DNA of 64,000 nt from Casuarius casuarius (Eukaryota > Chordata > Aves > Casuariiformes > Casuariidae). The notes under the pieces were generated by a model. The model saw only the letters and a list, made by a program, of their open reading frames with translations, made no database searches and had not been told where the DNA came from. Positions 48,961 to 61,993 of the stretch are shown piece after piece (within the stretch, counting starts at the first letter, position 1; each line of letters starts with the position of its first letter). Made by a program: the position numbers and the translations under genes. The stretch is taken from positions 369,584 to 433,583 of the forward strand of contig PTFA01000396.1 of assembly GCA_003342895.1 (NCBI GenBank), written 5' to 3'.

Positions 48961-51292
48961 ATGGCTATCTCAGAGACTAGAATTTTCAGTGTTACTGTGA
49001 CAACATTACTCAAAGAGGGAAACCTGAGACTAAATATTTCCTAGACTCCAAGTCTCAGTGTGGTCTGTTCAGTATCCACATTTGGACTTTATGGAAGACT
49101 TCCAAATAAAAGTGCTGCTTTAATGGCAAGTGTAGTTACTCACTGATGCATCGTATGTGCAAGGCTGCTCCTGGGATGAAAAGGTCAGAACAGCATGGAT
49201 GCCCTGCCTTTTGCCCATGAGCCTCCTGCCTGTTGCATCCTCTCTATTGCCTTCATGTGGTGAGTGTATTTCCTTGGTAGCCCTCACCCGGCACCCTCTC
49301 AAAGGGTGATCAAGAGGGGCAGCATATATCCAGAGCAGGAGCCCTCTCTAAGGGAATTGGCACTCCTTGGGTTGATCCCACCGTCTGACAGGCAGGATGT
49401 CTGATGCTCCTAAAAGAGAAGGTCTGGAATAGCTTGCCTGTTGGACATCATCTTTCTTGTGTCCCAGCGTGATTGTAGTGGAAGAAGAGATTTGACACAC
49501 ACTATTGGGAGGTTCAGAGGTGGTCTTGGGATGGGATTTCAAGGAAGAAGGAACAGGGAAGGACATGAGATGAGAAATGAGTTGGTGAGAGTTGGGACCA
49601 GACAACCAAGAGTCATATTCTTGACTAGGTTGCTGTAAACCTGCAGGAGATGGTTAGATGAAGGTAGACCCTAACTTGCCACTTTAGCTGAGCTTACCTA
49701 CCTAAGTAACCATGTCAGAACAGTTCACCACACACTTTTCCATCTGACAGCTATTCTTACAGCTGGGGAAATTCCAAAGAGGCCATAAAACCCCTCTTCT
49801 GGACTCAGTTATGAGCTCCTCACACACTGAAAAAGAGCCTGTTCTCCAGCACACCTACATTCAGAGTCCCTAGACACTAAAGCCTCCAGCTGAGTTGTGG
49901 AAACTAAAGCATCCAGGTCAGTCTCAGACACTAGCAGGATATTCCTGCCTAATGCCTGGAAGAGGTGCTGTGATTGTAGCAGAGGGACGGAGGAACCAGG
50001 GGAGGAACAACGCCCATGGTGTGTGTACTGCGGGGAGGGACAGGAGACCTCTCCCACTTTCTGGACCTTGCTGAGAGATTGCCACAGGACAACACTGACC
50101 TTGTGTTTAGGAGTAATGGAGAGGACTTTTCCCACCAGAACTACACATGCCTCACCTTTCACGGTTACTTGCTATGCCACATACCTGAGGAGATGTGAAG
50201 CAAGCCAAGCATGTGCAATATTAATCTATACTCTTTAAGGGACACTGCAGACCTGACTTCCTGGCAGGTGTATGTTAGAGAGATACCAACAGCTGCCAGG
50301 TTGTAGGGGAGAGTTCTTGGGTCCACCGGGCTGGGGAAGCTGCCATGTCTCAATGCAAAAATGAAGGCTCCCGGCCACTTCGGCAAAGCAGCATGCCCTT
50401 GGGTATTCATTAACATCTGTGGGGGTTTTGGCCCCCATACTGAGCTGCACAATGAGCCTAGGTGCTTTGTTTGTCTCTCTTCCCTGTCTGGGGCCATTTC
50501 AGAAAGAAGAACACAATGGTGTTATCAGACTCCAGCACATGGCATGACCAAACTATGGTCCTGCCACTGCTTAGCTGTCATGGTGGCGTCCAGATGACCT
50601 CCAAGTCCAGTTCTTGGGTGAGTAAGACACAGAGAAATGTGCTTTTTAGTTGTTTTTGCAAGACTCAGAGCTTTTATTCTGTGCAGATGTTTATACTGAT
50701 GTAATGTTAACAGGCCTCAGAGCCCGGAAGGGTTGCTTCAGACATTGCACAAGCAACTGTCAGTCCTGAAATCGAACAGTACCTTAGGGCAGGGATGTAA
50801 CCTCCCTCTTTAGGCATCCTTCATTCCTGAAGCCTCCCTCAGAGGCCTGCTTGCCCCTCATCCCCACTCTGGCCAAGAGCTCCTCAGCACCGCTGGCATC
50901 CTCAGTCTCACAGTTTGCAGCCTTTCCCAGCTGACCGCAGAAGTGCTGCACTGCTCACCCCTGATTGCTGCCTGGGCCTGCTACTTTTATAGCGTGGGGT
51001 AGAGAGTGGTAGATGCTAAAAGGGAGGAGGACAGCTGTCATTGACCCAAGGCAGAAAAGGGAATACCGCGTCCTAGGAAGAGGTCAGAGCAGTCATTCAC
51101 CTGCAGGGACTGATCAGAGGATCCCAAGTCCCTCTCTCTCTCTCAGGGACTCCTGCCTCCCTCGCTGTTATGATCCCATTTCCTTGATGAGGCTCAGGAT
51201 GAGTTGCACAGATGGGTTGAGAGTCCCTCAGCCACACAGGCAGGCTCTTGAAGCCCAGCAAGAGGGCAGCTCACCATTCGCTGACCACTGAC
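48961..51292. other. Non-coding stretch, nothing recognised
   Basis: No domain-bearing frame, RNA gene or transposon was recognised. Several overlapping 80-117 codon frames near 49.8-50.6 kb have no splice-site support. Confidence 0.5.
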
Positions 51293-51510
51293 CTGCAACC
51301 GGAAGGGGAACATCTGCCAGGCCTCCAAAAACTGTGGTAGCCGTGCTGCCAGGCGAGTGGTGTAAGAGACCAGCCCTGAATTGTGCCAGTTACTCCATCT
51401 GCTGTGCAAAAGATTAAAGGAGGCTATAACTGTGTCCCCTGGCCTCCACCCCCGTGCGTGCAAGCTCTTGAGGATGGCTGCCCATGCCTTCCAGCCTCCC
51501 CTATCAACAG
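51293..51510 (-). other. Exon-like segment of unknown gene
   Basis: On the minus strand a CTCTCTTTCCTGCAG acceptor precedes a 72-codon open segment, which ends in TTGCAG followed by GTCAGT, a weaker but usable donor. The peptide starts VDRGGWKAWAAILKSLHARG and ends LEAWQMFPFRLQ. It has an unusually high share of tryptophan and a protein-like mix of residues. Phase would be 1 at the acceptor and 0 at the donor. I do not recognise the protein. No partner exon was found nearby, and the frame stays open on both sides, so it may be a chance frame in locally GC-rich DNA. Confidence 0.2.
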
Positions 51511-52837
51511 CTGCAGGAAAGAGAGATGTGGTGTTGAACACCAGGATTGTATGTCAACCCTGAGAGCTCTGCTTGCTCCCAGAGAGCCCTAATGCACCTG
51601 CTTCCAAAAAACCAACAACCAACAAACCCTGGGCTTCATCACGGAAAGTCCCTGGCTTGTAGGGGGCTACAGCAAGCCATTTTGATGCAAAAATGAACCA
51701 AAAGTCAGGCCCAGAGGGATAGTACCCCCCAGCATGTTGTGTGCCTGTCCCTTGTGTACTCGTACAAGCAACTCACGCTCTCTGCTTCACTCCCTGAAGC
51801 TTTCAGATCTCTGTTTCTCCATGTTGGCCCTTTCCTAACAGATATGACAACACTGTCCCTTCACCCACCTTTTCAAAAGTGTCCCTAACAATTGGGGGAC
51901 GGCTTTGGAAATGGAGGTCGCTTCAAGGAGAGAGAGTCCAAAAAGGGAGAGCTGGGAGGAAGAACCACTGCAAACTTCTACTCAATGCATGAAATATAGC
52001 TCAATACAATTTCTGTGTCTGTGGAAGGAATCAAGGTGTTTCTGTCAGCATCACCGTGCACTGAGAGGGCCTGACACACACGGGAGGAGAAGAAAGAGAG
52101 GAATTGTAATGACTCCAACTTTAGGAATCCATCTGCAAGTGCATGGTAAGAAAACAACCATTTCATGCATGAAACAAGGAATAGAAGGAAGGGCTGCCTA
52201 TGAAGGAGCCTGGTCACAAAGACCTAAGTAGCTATAGCCTTAACATAGGAAAGAGTGAGGGTTCAAATACCTGGGCAACTCATCTTTGCTGCAGACACTG
52301 CAAACTTACCACAGTCTGCATAGCATCAGGCACATCAACAATTGCTCAAAACTTGGCTGACAATCTAGAAAAATTATCTGCTGTACAGAAAGGATTGGGA
52401 TGTGAAACTGCATCCTGCAGATACAAACTTAGCATGCTCAAAGCTGGGTGATGGGCTTGAAAGCTTTAAGGCATGATTGTGTGAACTCAGCCCATGTCAT
52501 GCCACAAGCAGGAGGGATGGGCTACTGGAATTTATTCCAACTACTGTCCTAGGAGAAAGCGTCACTATTAAAGCTCCTCTGCAGACACAGCTTTTGCTCA
52601 TTGGTTAATGATGGTTAAAAGTCAGACCTTTTCAAAGCTCTGAACAACAGAGATACACTAGGAGGCATTTGTAGTGCAGCTGTAGCTTTAGTGGAATATT
52701 CCTTTATCTTTCTTTATAGGGCATTTTAAGTACAACACAAGTATTTGTAAAGCATATAGCATAATCTCTCCTGTGAAGGAAAGATTATCTCCTATCTGAA
52801 AAAGGGACAGATAAAATAAGATTTATCAAAGGTCACC

Positions 52838-52853
52838 AAAAAAAAAAAAAAAA
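52838..52853 (+). repeat. Poly(A) tract, 16 bases
   Basis: This is an uninterrupted A16 run directly after GGTCACC. The sequence to the left weakly resembles a reversed MIR core, so it may mark an old SINE end. Confidence 0.9.
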
Positions 52854-54744
52854 GTAGACAGTTGACCAGAAGAAGTAGAAAAGAAATGATCTTGATTTCC
52901 AGAGACATTCCTCCTCAATGAAATGATTATAAAATTCGTATTGCTTTTACAGTCTGTGCAAGAAGAATCTGTAACATCTCTTAACAAGTGCAAAAGAATG
53001 CAACAAGCGAAAAGAGAAGGGAGCAATTCGGGGAGAACTGTTTCCAGAAGAATGTCTTTCAACTGCAGAGGCCTCTAAAAAGAATGTTGAGAACAGCTAG
53101 AGGTTGAGAAGCATTAAAGTAACAGACTCCTGATAGATGGATCACAGCCTCTAAGTGCCTTTATGGGAAACCAATTTGGTGATAGCGGTCTCTCTGGGCT
53201 GGCAAAGGCCTGGCAAGGACAGACTCCAAAAGCTGAAGCCAGCATCCCTAATAAGCCCTAATAAAGTGTGTGTAAAGGCATTTTACAGGAGCTAGAATTC
53301 CCACTGAAACATTCCACCAGTCCAACATTTCAACCTTTTCTGTCATTTGTGCCTTCTCTTCCCTGCATCTCCTGGTGAAATTCATCAGGGTCATATCATT
53401 CCCATAGGAATACTTAGTTTTGATGAACTGGCACTTTCAGATAGAGAAGCCAGGTCTGTTCAAAATCATCCAGAGATAATTCTGAAACCTAGGGTCACAG
53501 AGCAGCAGGTAGGCCAAGTCAATACTACTGGCAGGATTTCACAATGTATGGATGCAAACAGTCAAGGAAATGCTCTGAAGCCTAAAAAGTTGGGAAGCAC
53601 CATCTCCATCATATGCTTCCTTTGTACCAAACCAGAGAAAAGTGTTTTCTTGCTCTGTTGCAGAATGGTTCAAGAGGGCCAGTCTGGAGTTTTATCCAGT
53701 TACAGAAGAATGGATTGAGCAGTACAGGCCACTCCTACTCAGTGCAGAACAAGTAAACCAAAATATAACAGATGTTCAGAAGAAAACTCTTATGAGCCTC
53801 TGGCAGTGGTGCTGTGGTGACTTACTGAAAGCAATAAGCTTACCCCAGCATTATTTGTCTAATGTATTTGCTGTCAGGACTGGGGGAAAAGCAGAGCACC
53901 ATTGCTGACAGATGGCTTTGGACTTCTTTAGCTGCTGGTTCTTCCCCAATGGCACCTTTCTTGTTTCCTGGGAAATAAGGTTTTGTCACTATGTGCTGTG
54001 TGACATACAACCGTCCCCATTTAGAAAGACAAGAATTCACATTGGCTACAAGGCAGAATGCTGAAGTTTCCATGGAAACAGGCCAGAGCCCTTTCTTGGA
54101 GGGATGTTGCACTTGTATACACAAAGATACCTAATGCAGCAAGAGAAAATGGAAAGACATCCACAAGCATAGTGCAAGCTCCACAAATGCATGAGATAGG
54201 ATGACAAGGACCTCACATCATTGCACGTTAGAGAGCTGCGGATCACAGCCATCCATCTGGAATCATACTTTCGAAATTCATGTTTATGTATTGTATTTGG
54301 CCTGAAAGATGTGGCTCGTGATGCATTGCCTTAGGGTATGTTCACGTTATCTAGTATACAGCCTTAGCTCATGGACTTACCCCACTGACCAGCTGCTGCT
54401 GAGTCATGGGGTGGAAAAGGTGGAGGGAAGAAGTGGTGTGCGTGGCACTGCTGGAGTAGCAGTCTACCAAATATCATGGCATGTGACTGTGGCATATGCC
54501 TCTGCCAGTCAGGCTGAGCAATGCCACAAATCAGACAGTTCATCACTGTACTGGTACTACCACCTGGTTTTCATTGTAAAGAAGACATTTCCAAAGAAAG
54601 TCACATTGTACTGCTAACCCTTTCAGCATTGCCTGATGTTTTTCTGAGGTCTGACAAAGTGGTCTGGAGCATGAACAAACATGCACAGCTGTCTCGACTG
54701 CTGCAGTGCCTTCACGCTATAAATACTGGCCAAGCCTTGGATCT

Positions 54745-54815
54745 CCCAGTGCTCCAGGCACTGTCCAAGCACAGAACAAGGACATTCCCTGCACTGAATT
54801 GCTTGGTTGACACAG
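54745..54815. repeat. Possible L2/MIR3-like fossil
   Basis: The block CCAGGCACTGTCCAAGCACA followed by GAACAAGGACATTCCCTGCA and TGAATTGCTT resembles the amniote repeat pattern 'caggcactgtacaaacacata...aaggacagtccctgccc.aagagctt'. Only about 65 bases are covered. Confidence 0.45.
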
Positions 54816-57800
54816 GACTGGAGACTGGCAATGCATCTAGGGTAGAGGCCAAGAATCTCGTTTTGCAGGCTAGCACATGGCATGGTCTTTCAGTGAGAGT
54901 TCAAGTTCCATCTTAACAATACAGAAACTTCTTATCTCTCCTCCTTCATATCTGTCCTTTCCTCTGAGACCAGAAAGCTTTCCCCTGCTGCCCTTCAGGG
55001 ATCCTGGGACAGCTAATAACCTTTTTTTTCTGGTGCTAGTGTTGTCCTTTGGCTTGAATAGCTTTCTCTTCTATATATTCCCCAAAGTGCTTACTGCTAA
55101 ACATATCTTCTCTGAGCCTTCATTTGGCCAGGCAAAGCAAGCCAAGCACTCCTCTTGGACAAGACACTCCTTGTTCCCATAGGCAGGGTTCACCTTGCCT
55201 GGATGTGGGCAGTTGTACATGTATTCTGAAGAAGGCCTCATCCATCCCTCAACCAGCACTTCTCCTGGTTGCCTAGAAATATGACTCCCTTTGTGGTCAT
55301 GACACCCAGCAGTGAGTATTAAGGGAAGTGACATAAACAGTATGTAAAGTGGGTGAGGAGGAAAGCTCTCCTGTTTCCATGGCCTCTTCTACACAGTCAT
55401 GTCTCCCAAGAGCCTTTAACCTCCAAATTTTACACCAGCTGGGCTGACACTGAGCAAGTTTTTTTGTACTGCAGCATGACTAGAGCTCTAAATCCCCTGT
55501 GGGCTACTTGCTTCCCCTCCCCTTCCATAAATCTACATCTGACAGCGGTGGCACTGAATCCCCCATATCTCCGCAAGTCCCTTGAAGACAGAGAGCCCAT
55601 GCAAAGGCTCCTCAAAGTTGAGGAAAAAACGAGGGTTTCAAAGAGAAAATAGTCTGCGTGGACAGCTCTGACCAGCAAAGACATATTGACAGTGAGGTGG
55701 AAGCACTGTGGGGACACTGAAAGTGAAGCAGGCAAGTGCACAAGTGGTTAGGACTAAGAGCTGCTGGAGAAGCTGCTCATCTCGGTCCATGGAGTAGCTC
55801 AGAGCTGGCCAAATCCAGTCTCAATGCCTGAAAAAGAAGAGCTTATTATCAGTAAAAAGCTTTGTGAAATTGTGATGAAATTGTGTAAAAATGTGCCCAG
55901 CAGGAGGAATGATTTAATTGTGCACAGCAGATTGCATGAAATGATGAACTTTCAGAGGGAAGTTCATTCATTGATCCGTACACCAGGCATGGTGGCTTCA
56001 GCTCCCTGTTCCACCAAAACTGGGGCAAGTCTGAAATCTGTTCAGTTCCCATCTATATAATCCAAGTGACAGCAGAGATCCTCCCCCTTGGGGCATGAGG
56101 GGTACAGAGGCACCAAGATCTCCTTTGATACTACAGAAAAGAGGAGGGAGGGGGAGTCAAAGAAGAACCTCTGATGAGCAGGATATCATGATTCCTATTC
56201 CTCTGCCCTTTGGTGTCATGAAGAATCAGTCTGCTGGCTGTGTATTACACAGGTGGTTTGAACCCAGGTTTTCAGAGCAATTCAAAACAGCAGAGCCCTA
56301 GCTTCCTTTGGAGAACAGAATACCTCTGTTCCCTCCTGTGTACCAGGGAAAATATAATACTTCATTTTGGATTTTTGCCTTCAGTTTTATTGACTCTGAC
56401 AAAAATGATGCATTCCTGAATCCCATGGCTGTTAGCTGGCATTAGCAGAACTGTCCAAGGCTGAGGAATTGCCTCCTTCTACAAAAACCCCCCACTAAGT
56501 TTGATCTTTAACTGCAGAAGTATCACAGCCTCTACTTGCACTCCAGGTAACTAGGATCTAATTATCTCCCCACTATGTAAAAGTTCCAAGCCAGTATGAA
56601 GGTTGAAAATTCAGCCTTCAATTTTCAAAGCACATAAGCTCCACTTGAGCATATAATTTTTAGTCTGACCTCCAGTTTTGCTTTGAATTTTTCAAATTTT
56701 ATATTTTCAACAATTTATTTTTTGCAACATCTTCAGGAAGGAGGGGAAGTGTGAAGTGTTGTTAATAGCGCTAAATGGGTGCTGCATTGCTGTTCATAAC
56801 AATGTCTGGTTGATCTGTCATCTGTTAACCCAACACCAGATGTTCTCAGCCTAGTTTAACTGTAGAAGAGATGCAATGCATGTTTCTCTTCCTGTGGCTC
56901 CTGCTGCTCAATGGTACTAAGCCATCGATAAATGCAGCAATTACCTTCTCTGTTGCTGGCCCCCCTGACAGTTAGAAATATGCTGTTACATCTCCAATAG
57001 CACACCAAGTAACAGGATGCGCTGGCATAAGGCCACCCAGATGGTTTCAAATGCAAATCTAGGCTCACCAGAAGTAAAAGAAGACAGAGACAATTGAATG
57101 CTCCCCAATGCCTGGCAAACATATTTCTGAGAACTTTTTTTGCCACTTAGTGCTAAGATCACCACTTTCAAAAGTGCATGCGTGGATGTGTATTTCCAGG
57201 CACACAGAAAATGACAGGGAAGTGGTGGCAAAGGAAAAGTCAAGGTGCAAACATCTGGTTGGAGAGAGCTCAGGTTTCAGCAAAAAATGAGTTATTCAAC
57301 ATTTCCATTTGCCCTCTGATAGTTGAAAACAGTTTTGGTATCACAGCTGTTCTTCACAGACCAAAGAGCCTGCTAGATGGTACTCTGCTAGTTGGAGAAA
57401 GTTGATGGGCTCTACCTATGTTATGTCTCCTTCCAGGCTGAAAGACTGAAGGTTGTCAGGCCCAGGAGCAATAAGAGCAGTGAGTACATGCATCCTCCTT
57501 CTGCATCCTTTGCAGCAACATCCAAAGAATACCCACCCAGGCCAGCCCTCACTGCTGTGCTGTTTTCTGAGACCCATACAGCCTTTTTATTTCCACAGAT
57601 ACCAGCACTGTGCTATCATCCACGTTCTGCTCCAAACCATGCCATTGTTCAAGCTGTAGGGACACCTCACAGCCAGCTCCAGGCTCCCTGGGATCGGCAG
57701 CCTGCAGCAGTCAACACCTTTTTTCAGGGTGCTGAGGTATGGCTAAGTCGAAAGACATGGTACCCCTCAAGATGCTCAGTGTGTTCATAGGCTCTGAGCG

Positions 57801-58445
57801 AGTTTCCAAGGGCCTAGAATATTTCAGGGAAAGGTCCTTTTGGTCTGTCATTTTCTCATGCACATTCTCTACCTTAATGTGAGGCAGTCAGGGAAATGTG
57901 GTATGACTTCTGTTCTTGATTTAAGTTATCCAAGCATGCAATAATTGTTCCTGAGCACTTTTTCTGGGACAACACAAAACCAGCCATTTCAAAATCTCCT
58001 AGTGTTCCTGCACAGTTGGTCTCCATCAAAAGTCTTTGTTATCTGTAAACCTAATTGCTTCAAACCCATCAAAATTTAAAGTCTTTGAAGACACCCCTTT
58101 AAACACAGAGATTTTCATTCCTCCCTGTGCAAAGAACTGTCAGATCTACCTCCACAAGGACCAAAATGCAAGGTGAAAATGGTAGAGTCAGGGAGTAAAG
58201 CACTGAGACATCCTTACTTGCAACAGGCCAAAATGAGATTTTTGGGAAAACAAGAATCTGCTAGTCCACAGGGCATCAGTAGCAAAGGTGAAGCATTAAA
58301 GATGCAGGTATCAAAACCGGAAGTTCTAAAGCTCTGCTCTGAAATGGAGAGGCCCATCTTGAGAAAATGAGGAGCCTGTATCAGCTGAAAAACTCTGAAA
58401 TGTGCCCAATTTTTCAAAGATGCTTGGCAAGCTCTTGTTTTACAG

Positions 58446-58578
58446 TCTCAGCCATGGATAACAGACCTCAGGTAGAGGTCCTGTACCAGCTCACGGGACC
58501 ACAGCCCAGGCTGGACCAGCTGTGGACGAACAGGCACCCCAGAAGCTGTCCTTCCCGAGAGGCCAAGCCCCTCAGCAG
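58446..58578 (+). other. Exon-like segment of unknown gene, with Kozak-like ATG
   Basis: It is bounded on the left by CTCTTGTTTTACAG, a good acceptor, and on the right by CAG followed by GTGAGT, a near-ideal donor. The 133 bases stay open in one frame. They contain an ATG in strong context (GCCATGG) near the left end, giving a peptide that starts MDNRPQVEVLYQLTGPQPRL and reaches the donor after about 41 codons. The segment is GC-richer than its flanks. It could be an early coding exon of an unrecognised gene or an exon of a long non-coding RNA transcribed to the right. I recognise no family, and no partner exon was identified. Confidence 0.3.
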
Positions 58579-59780
58579 GTGAGTCCCAGGCAGGACCTGG
58601 AGAGGGGGCTTGCCAGCAGGGGATCCTGCATGTGATAAAACTAAACCAACAGTGCCCTCGAGTGTTGAAAATAAAAATCACATCTCAGGTGAGGACAGAG
58701 TTCCCATCTCTCCATGCTCACTCTTCCCAATCTCCATTTCAGCTGGATCATGGCAGTGCCAGAAAGCAAAGATGCGAAAGGCATAATGGGGAAAAAAAGA
58801 TGAAGGCTAAAGGAGGAACAAGCTTTCAGTTACACTACACCTTGCAAAATAATCTTGCCTGAGCCTCATCCTGACACTGCTATGACCCCATCAGTTTTCA
58901 GGGCTCCTTGCTCTTTTTCCCCCTTGCACGTGCATGATGATGAAAAGTCACACACTTGACTTCCTGCCAATATTTTAACCAAAACCATAATTTTTCTTCC
59001 TCAGCCTGGAAAGATGTCTATGGTCTTCTCAGGGGCTGGTACTGTACATTTTACACACCTTACCTTGGGGACAGTGGGGTCCATTCTCACCAGAATTTTA
59101 TAACCATTGCTAACAATTTTCTTTGTCAATCTGTCTTAACAGTGGCATGCAGTGGTGGTGTGACATAGCAGAGTTTAAGAGAACTGTTATACAAACAAAA
59201 AACAGTACAAGAAATTCATTATCAAGATAATATTACCAAGACAAGTATAATTAGTTGTGATACACTGGAAAACAGGAAAAATGCCTATCAAAGTCCTTGT
59301 AAAAGACAGTGTAACTTTCTCTTACATGTCCCTTTCACACATAGTGCAAGTTGCTACCTGCATCTCTCTGTGTGTTCAGGCATAGCCTGGGAAATCCTTG
59401 GTTAGTAATGAATTACAACAGGAAACAAAATATTATGTATTATAACAAGTTTCCATAGATACTTGTTTTTTTACTAAAGCCTAACTACACTGCAGTGCTC
59501 TCATGCATCTGTGTGTCTGTGTAGTGTGGATTTTGCTGGCTGTGCCCAGCTCACCGAGATGGGCATGTAGCAGCTCAGGCTGACCAAGAGAGGAGGTACG
59601 TAGGAGAAAGTTACACAGTTCTTTACATGGTCGTGGCCATTTTCTCTGTCTTTCAAAATATAGTGGCAAAAGATTTTTGTCTTGAGCATTTTATTTTGAC
59701 AATGAGTAACCTGTGCTGTTCTTGATTTGTACATTTTTTTTTCTTACACCTTCATTGTAGTATACAACCATGTGCTCATG

Positions 59781-59826
<46 letters not shown>

Positions 59827-60757
59827 TTCTTTCCCAAGCCTACTACAAAATTTTCTGTAGGTAGCCCCACCAGCTAAAAAGCATTAGAGTTGCTCCTGCA
59901 CTAAGAGCTTCCACATATATCACAAACTTACCTAAAAAGCCATGAGAAGACTTGACCGATAGGAATTCAAGTCACTGCTGGATATCAGCTCAGTAGGCTG
60001 GGAAGACGAAGATGCTCCATCCACCGTTCTTCCCCAAACCAGAATCCAACTTCCAGTATCATCCAAAGTTGAGCTGAATTGAATCTTTAAAGCTTGGGCT
60101 CTTGTTTCAACATTGCCACTACTAATAAACACTTCTCCAGGGCTGCCATTGACCTGCCTGAAAGACAATCAGAAGTCAGGCAGAAGTCTAAAGATTTTCT
60201 TAGCTTCCACCTCTGTACTGGCACTTGCAGCAAAAGAAACAGAGGAGACACCAGAAAGCTCAGGACTTCCTCCAGTGAGAAGGAACTTTCTTTTTTTTTT
60301 TGTTCTTCAGCTGAAAATGCAACACAGTTAAATTCACTGAAGCAGATTTCCAATGCAACTAATCTCTGACAGATGCAAACTCAGTGCACAAGGCATGCGA
60401 TCCAAACATCAGGCTCTTGGATCCACCCTCGCAAGACAGTGTGCAGAATGGAGAACAAGGAAGATTACCGGACAGGAGAAAGTCTTTTAGTCCCTACAAA
60501 CGTGTAAGTGGCAGCACGGTTGATCAGAAGTCCACACAGGCAGGGGAAAATGAACAAAACCCCCACTCAACATGAAGAACCTCTTATCCCAGAACAGTAA
60601 TTAACTGATGGATCATGAAACCTGGAACTTTGAACATTTGATTCCTTCTGTAGTTATTACAAGCAAAACTTTGGGGTGATGGGTGGCGGTGGTGAGTGGA
60701 GGGTTTGTATTGTCCTTGACTGTCTTGAGTACTGGGTTCTCAAGGAGTAGATACCAT
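58579..60757. other. Non-coding stretch with a long AC microsatellite
   Basis: No coding exon was recognised. It contains an (AC)n tract at 59784-59824 and a T-rich run near 60.29 kb. The sequence ends where the 3' end of the long CR1 begins. Confidence 0.55.
59784..59824. repeat. (AC)20 microsatellite
   Basis: This is an uninterrupted AC tract of 41 bases, preceded by CATGCGT. It is likely length-variable. Confidence 0.97.
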
Positions 60758-60840
60758 TCATTGTGTTTCACACTCTTTGGGTTTGGAAGGGACCTCTGAA
60801 GATCATCTGGTCCAATGCCCCCCTTCTCAAGCAGCATCAG

Positions 60841-61089
60841 CTAGATCAGGTCACCCAGGACTATGTCGTGTTGTGATTTAAATATCTCCAAGGATGGAGA
60901 CTCTAGAACCTCTCTGGACAACCTGTTCCAATGTTCAGCCATCCTCACAGTGAAGAAGTGTTGTCTTGTGTTCAAGTCGATTTTCCTGTGTTTCAATGTG
61001 TGCCTACTGCCACTCATCCTGTCACTGGGGACCATGGAGAAGAGTCTGGCTCTGTCCTCTTGACGCCCTCCAGTCAGGTACTTATACAC
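60841..61089 (-). pseudogene. CR1 ORF2 C-terminal end, shifted frame
   Basis: The frame reads YKYLTGGRQEDRARLFSMVP, then SDRMSGSRHTLKHRKIDLNT and VRMAEHWNRLSREVLESPSL. This is the conserved C-terminus of CR1 ORF2 and also the most common part kept in truncated copies. It overlaps the preceding reverse-transcriptase frame by about 16 bases in a different frame, which places a frameshift near 61.08 kb. Confidence 0.9.
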
Positions 61090-61760
61090 ACTGACAAGAT
61101 CTCCCCTGAGCCTTCTCTTTTCCAGGCTGAACAGTCCCAGCTCTCAGCCTCTCTCAGCCTCTCCTTGTATAATAGATGCTCCAGTCCCTTCATCACCTTC
61201 ATAGCCCCTCTCTGTACTTGCTCCAGGAAGTCCATGTCTCTCTTGCACTGGGGAGCCCAGCACTGGACACTGCACCCTAGATGTGGCCTCACCACTGCTG
61301 AGTAGAAGGGAAGGATCACCTCCTTCAACTTACCGGCAATGCTCTTCCTGATGCAGCCCAGAATACTGTTGGCCTTCTTTGCCACGAGGGCACATTGCTG
61401 GCCCATGTTCAGCTTGTTGTCCACCAGGACCCCGCCCCAGTCCTTCTCTGCAAGGCTGCTCTCCAGTTGGTTGATCCTCAGCCTGTACAGATGCATGGGT
61501 CTTTTTCTGCCCCGGGGCAGGACTTCGCACTTCCCTTTGTTGAACTTCCTGAGGTTCCTCTCTGCCGATTTTTCCAGCCTATCAAGGTCCCTCTGAATAG
61601 CAGCACAACTATCTGGTGTATCAGCCACTCCTCCCAGTTTTGTGTCATCTGCAAACTTTCTGAGGAAGCGTTTGGTCCTATTACCTATGTTTTTGATGAT
61701 GTTACACAGTATTGACCCCAGAGGGACATCATTAGTGGCTAGCCTCCAGCTGGACATCAT
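61074..61760 (-). pseudogene. CR1 ORF2 reverse transcriptase core and thumb, open fragment
   Basis: A 228-codon frame retains SSWRLATNDVPLGSILCNI (degraded GVPQGSVLGP motif) and the catalytic motif as KFADDTKLGGVADTPDSCAA. It continues with LDRLEKSAERNLRKFNKGKC, a GVLVDNKLNM segment, QQCALVAKKANSILGCIRKS and [18 protein letters not shown]. The aspartate pair is intact, but part of the preceding segment is lost or altered (the LFNIFINDL-equivalent is degraded). The frame ends near 61.08 kb, where the continuation moves to another frame. The start of this open frame is internal to the domain, so it is a fragment and not a gene. Confidence 0.9.
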
Positions 61761-61993
61761 GCCACAGATTACAGCCCTCTGAGCCTTTTAACTCCATCTA
61801 CTTTACTGACCACTTATCTATCCTGCCTTTCATCAGCTTGCCTATGAGGATGTTATGGAATACAGTGTCAAGAGCCTTAGTAAAGTCAAGATGAACAACA
61901 TCCACTGCTCTCCTCTCATCCACTCAGCCAATAATTCCAACATTAGAAGGCTATCATGTTGGTTAAGCTTGCTTTCCCCTTAATAAATCCATG

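Larger units (their letters stand above)
51511..58445. other. Non-coding stretch, nothing recognised
   Basis: It contains an A16 tract at 52838-52853, a weak MIR-like patch just before it, and an L2-like fossil near 54.8 kb. Frames of 130 codons or so near 54.5 and 57.4 kb show no domain or splice support. Confidence 0.5.

Noticed and set aside
52740..52838. Possible MIR fragment before the A16 tract
   Set aside because: Some words fit a reversed MIR core (GATTATCTCC, AAAGGTCACC), but neighbouring words fit the other orientation, so the match is inconsistent.
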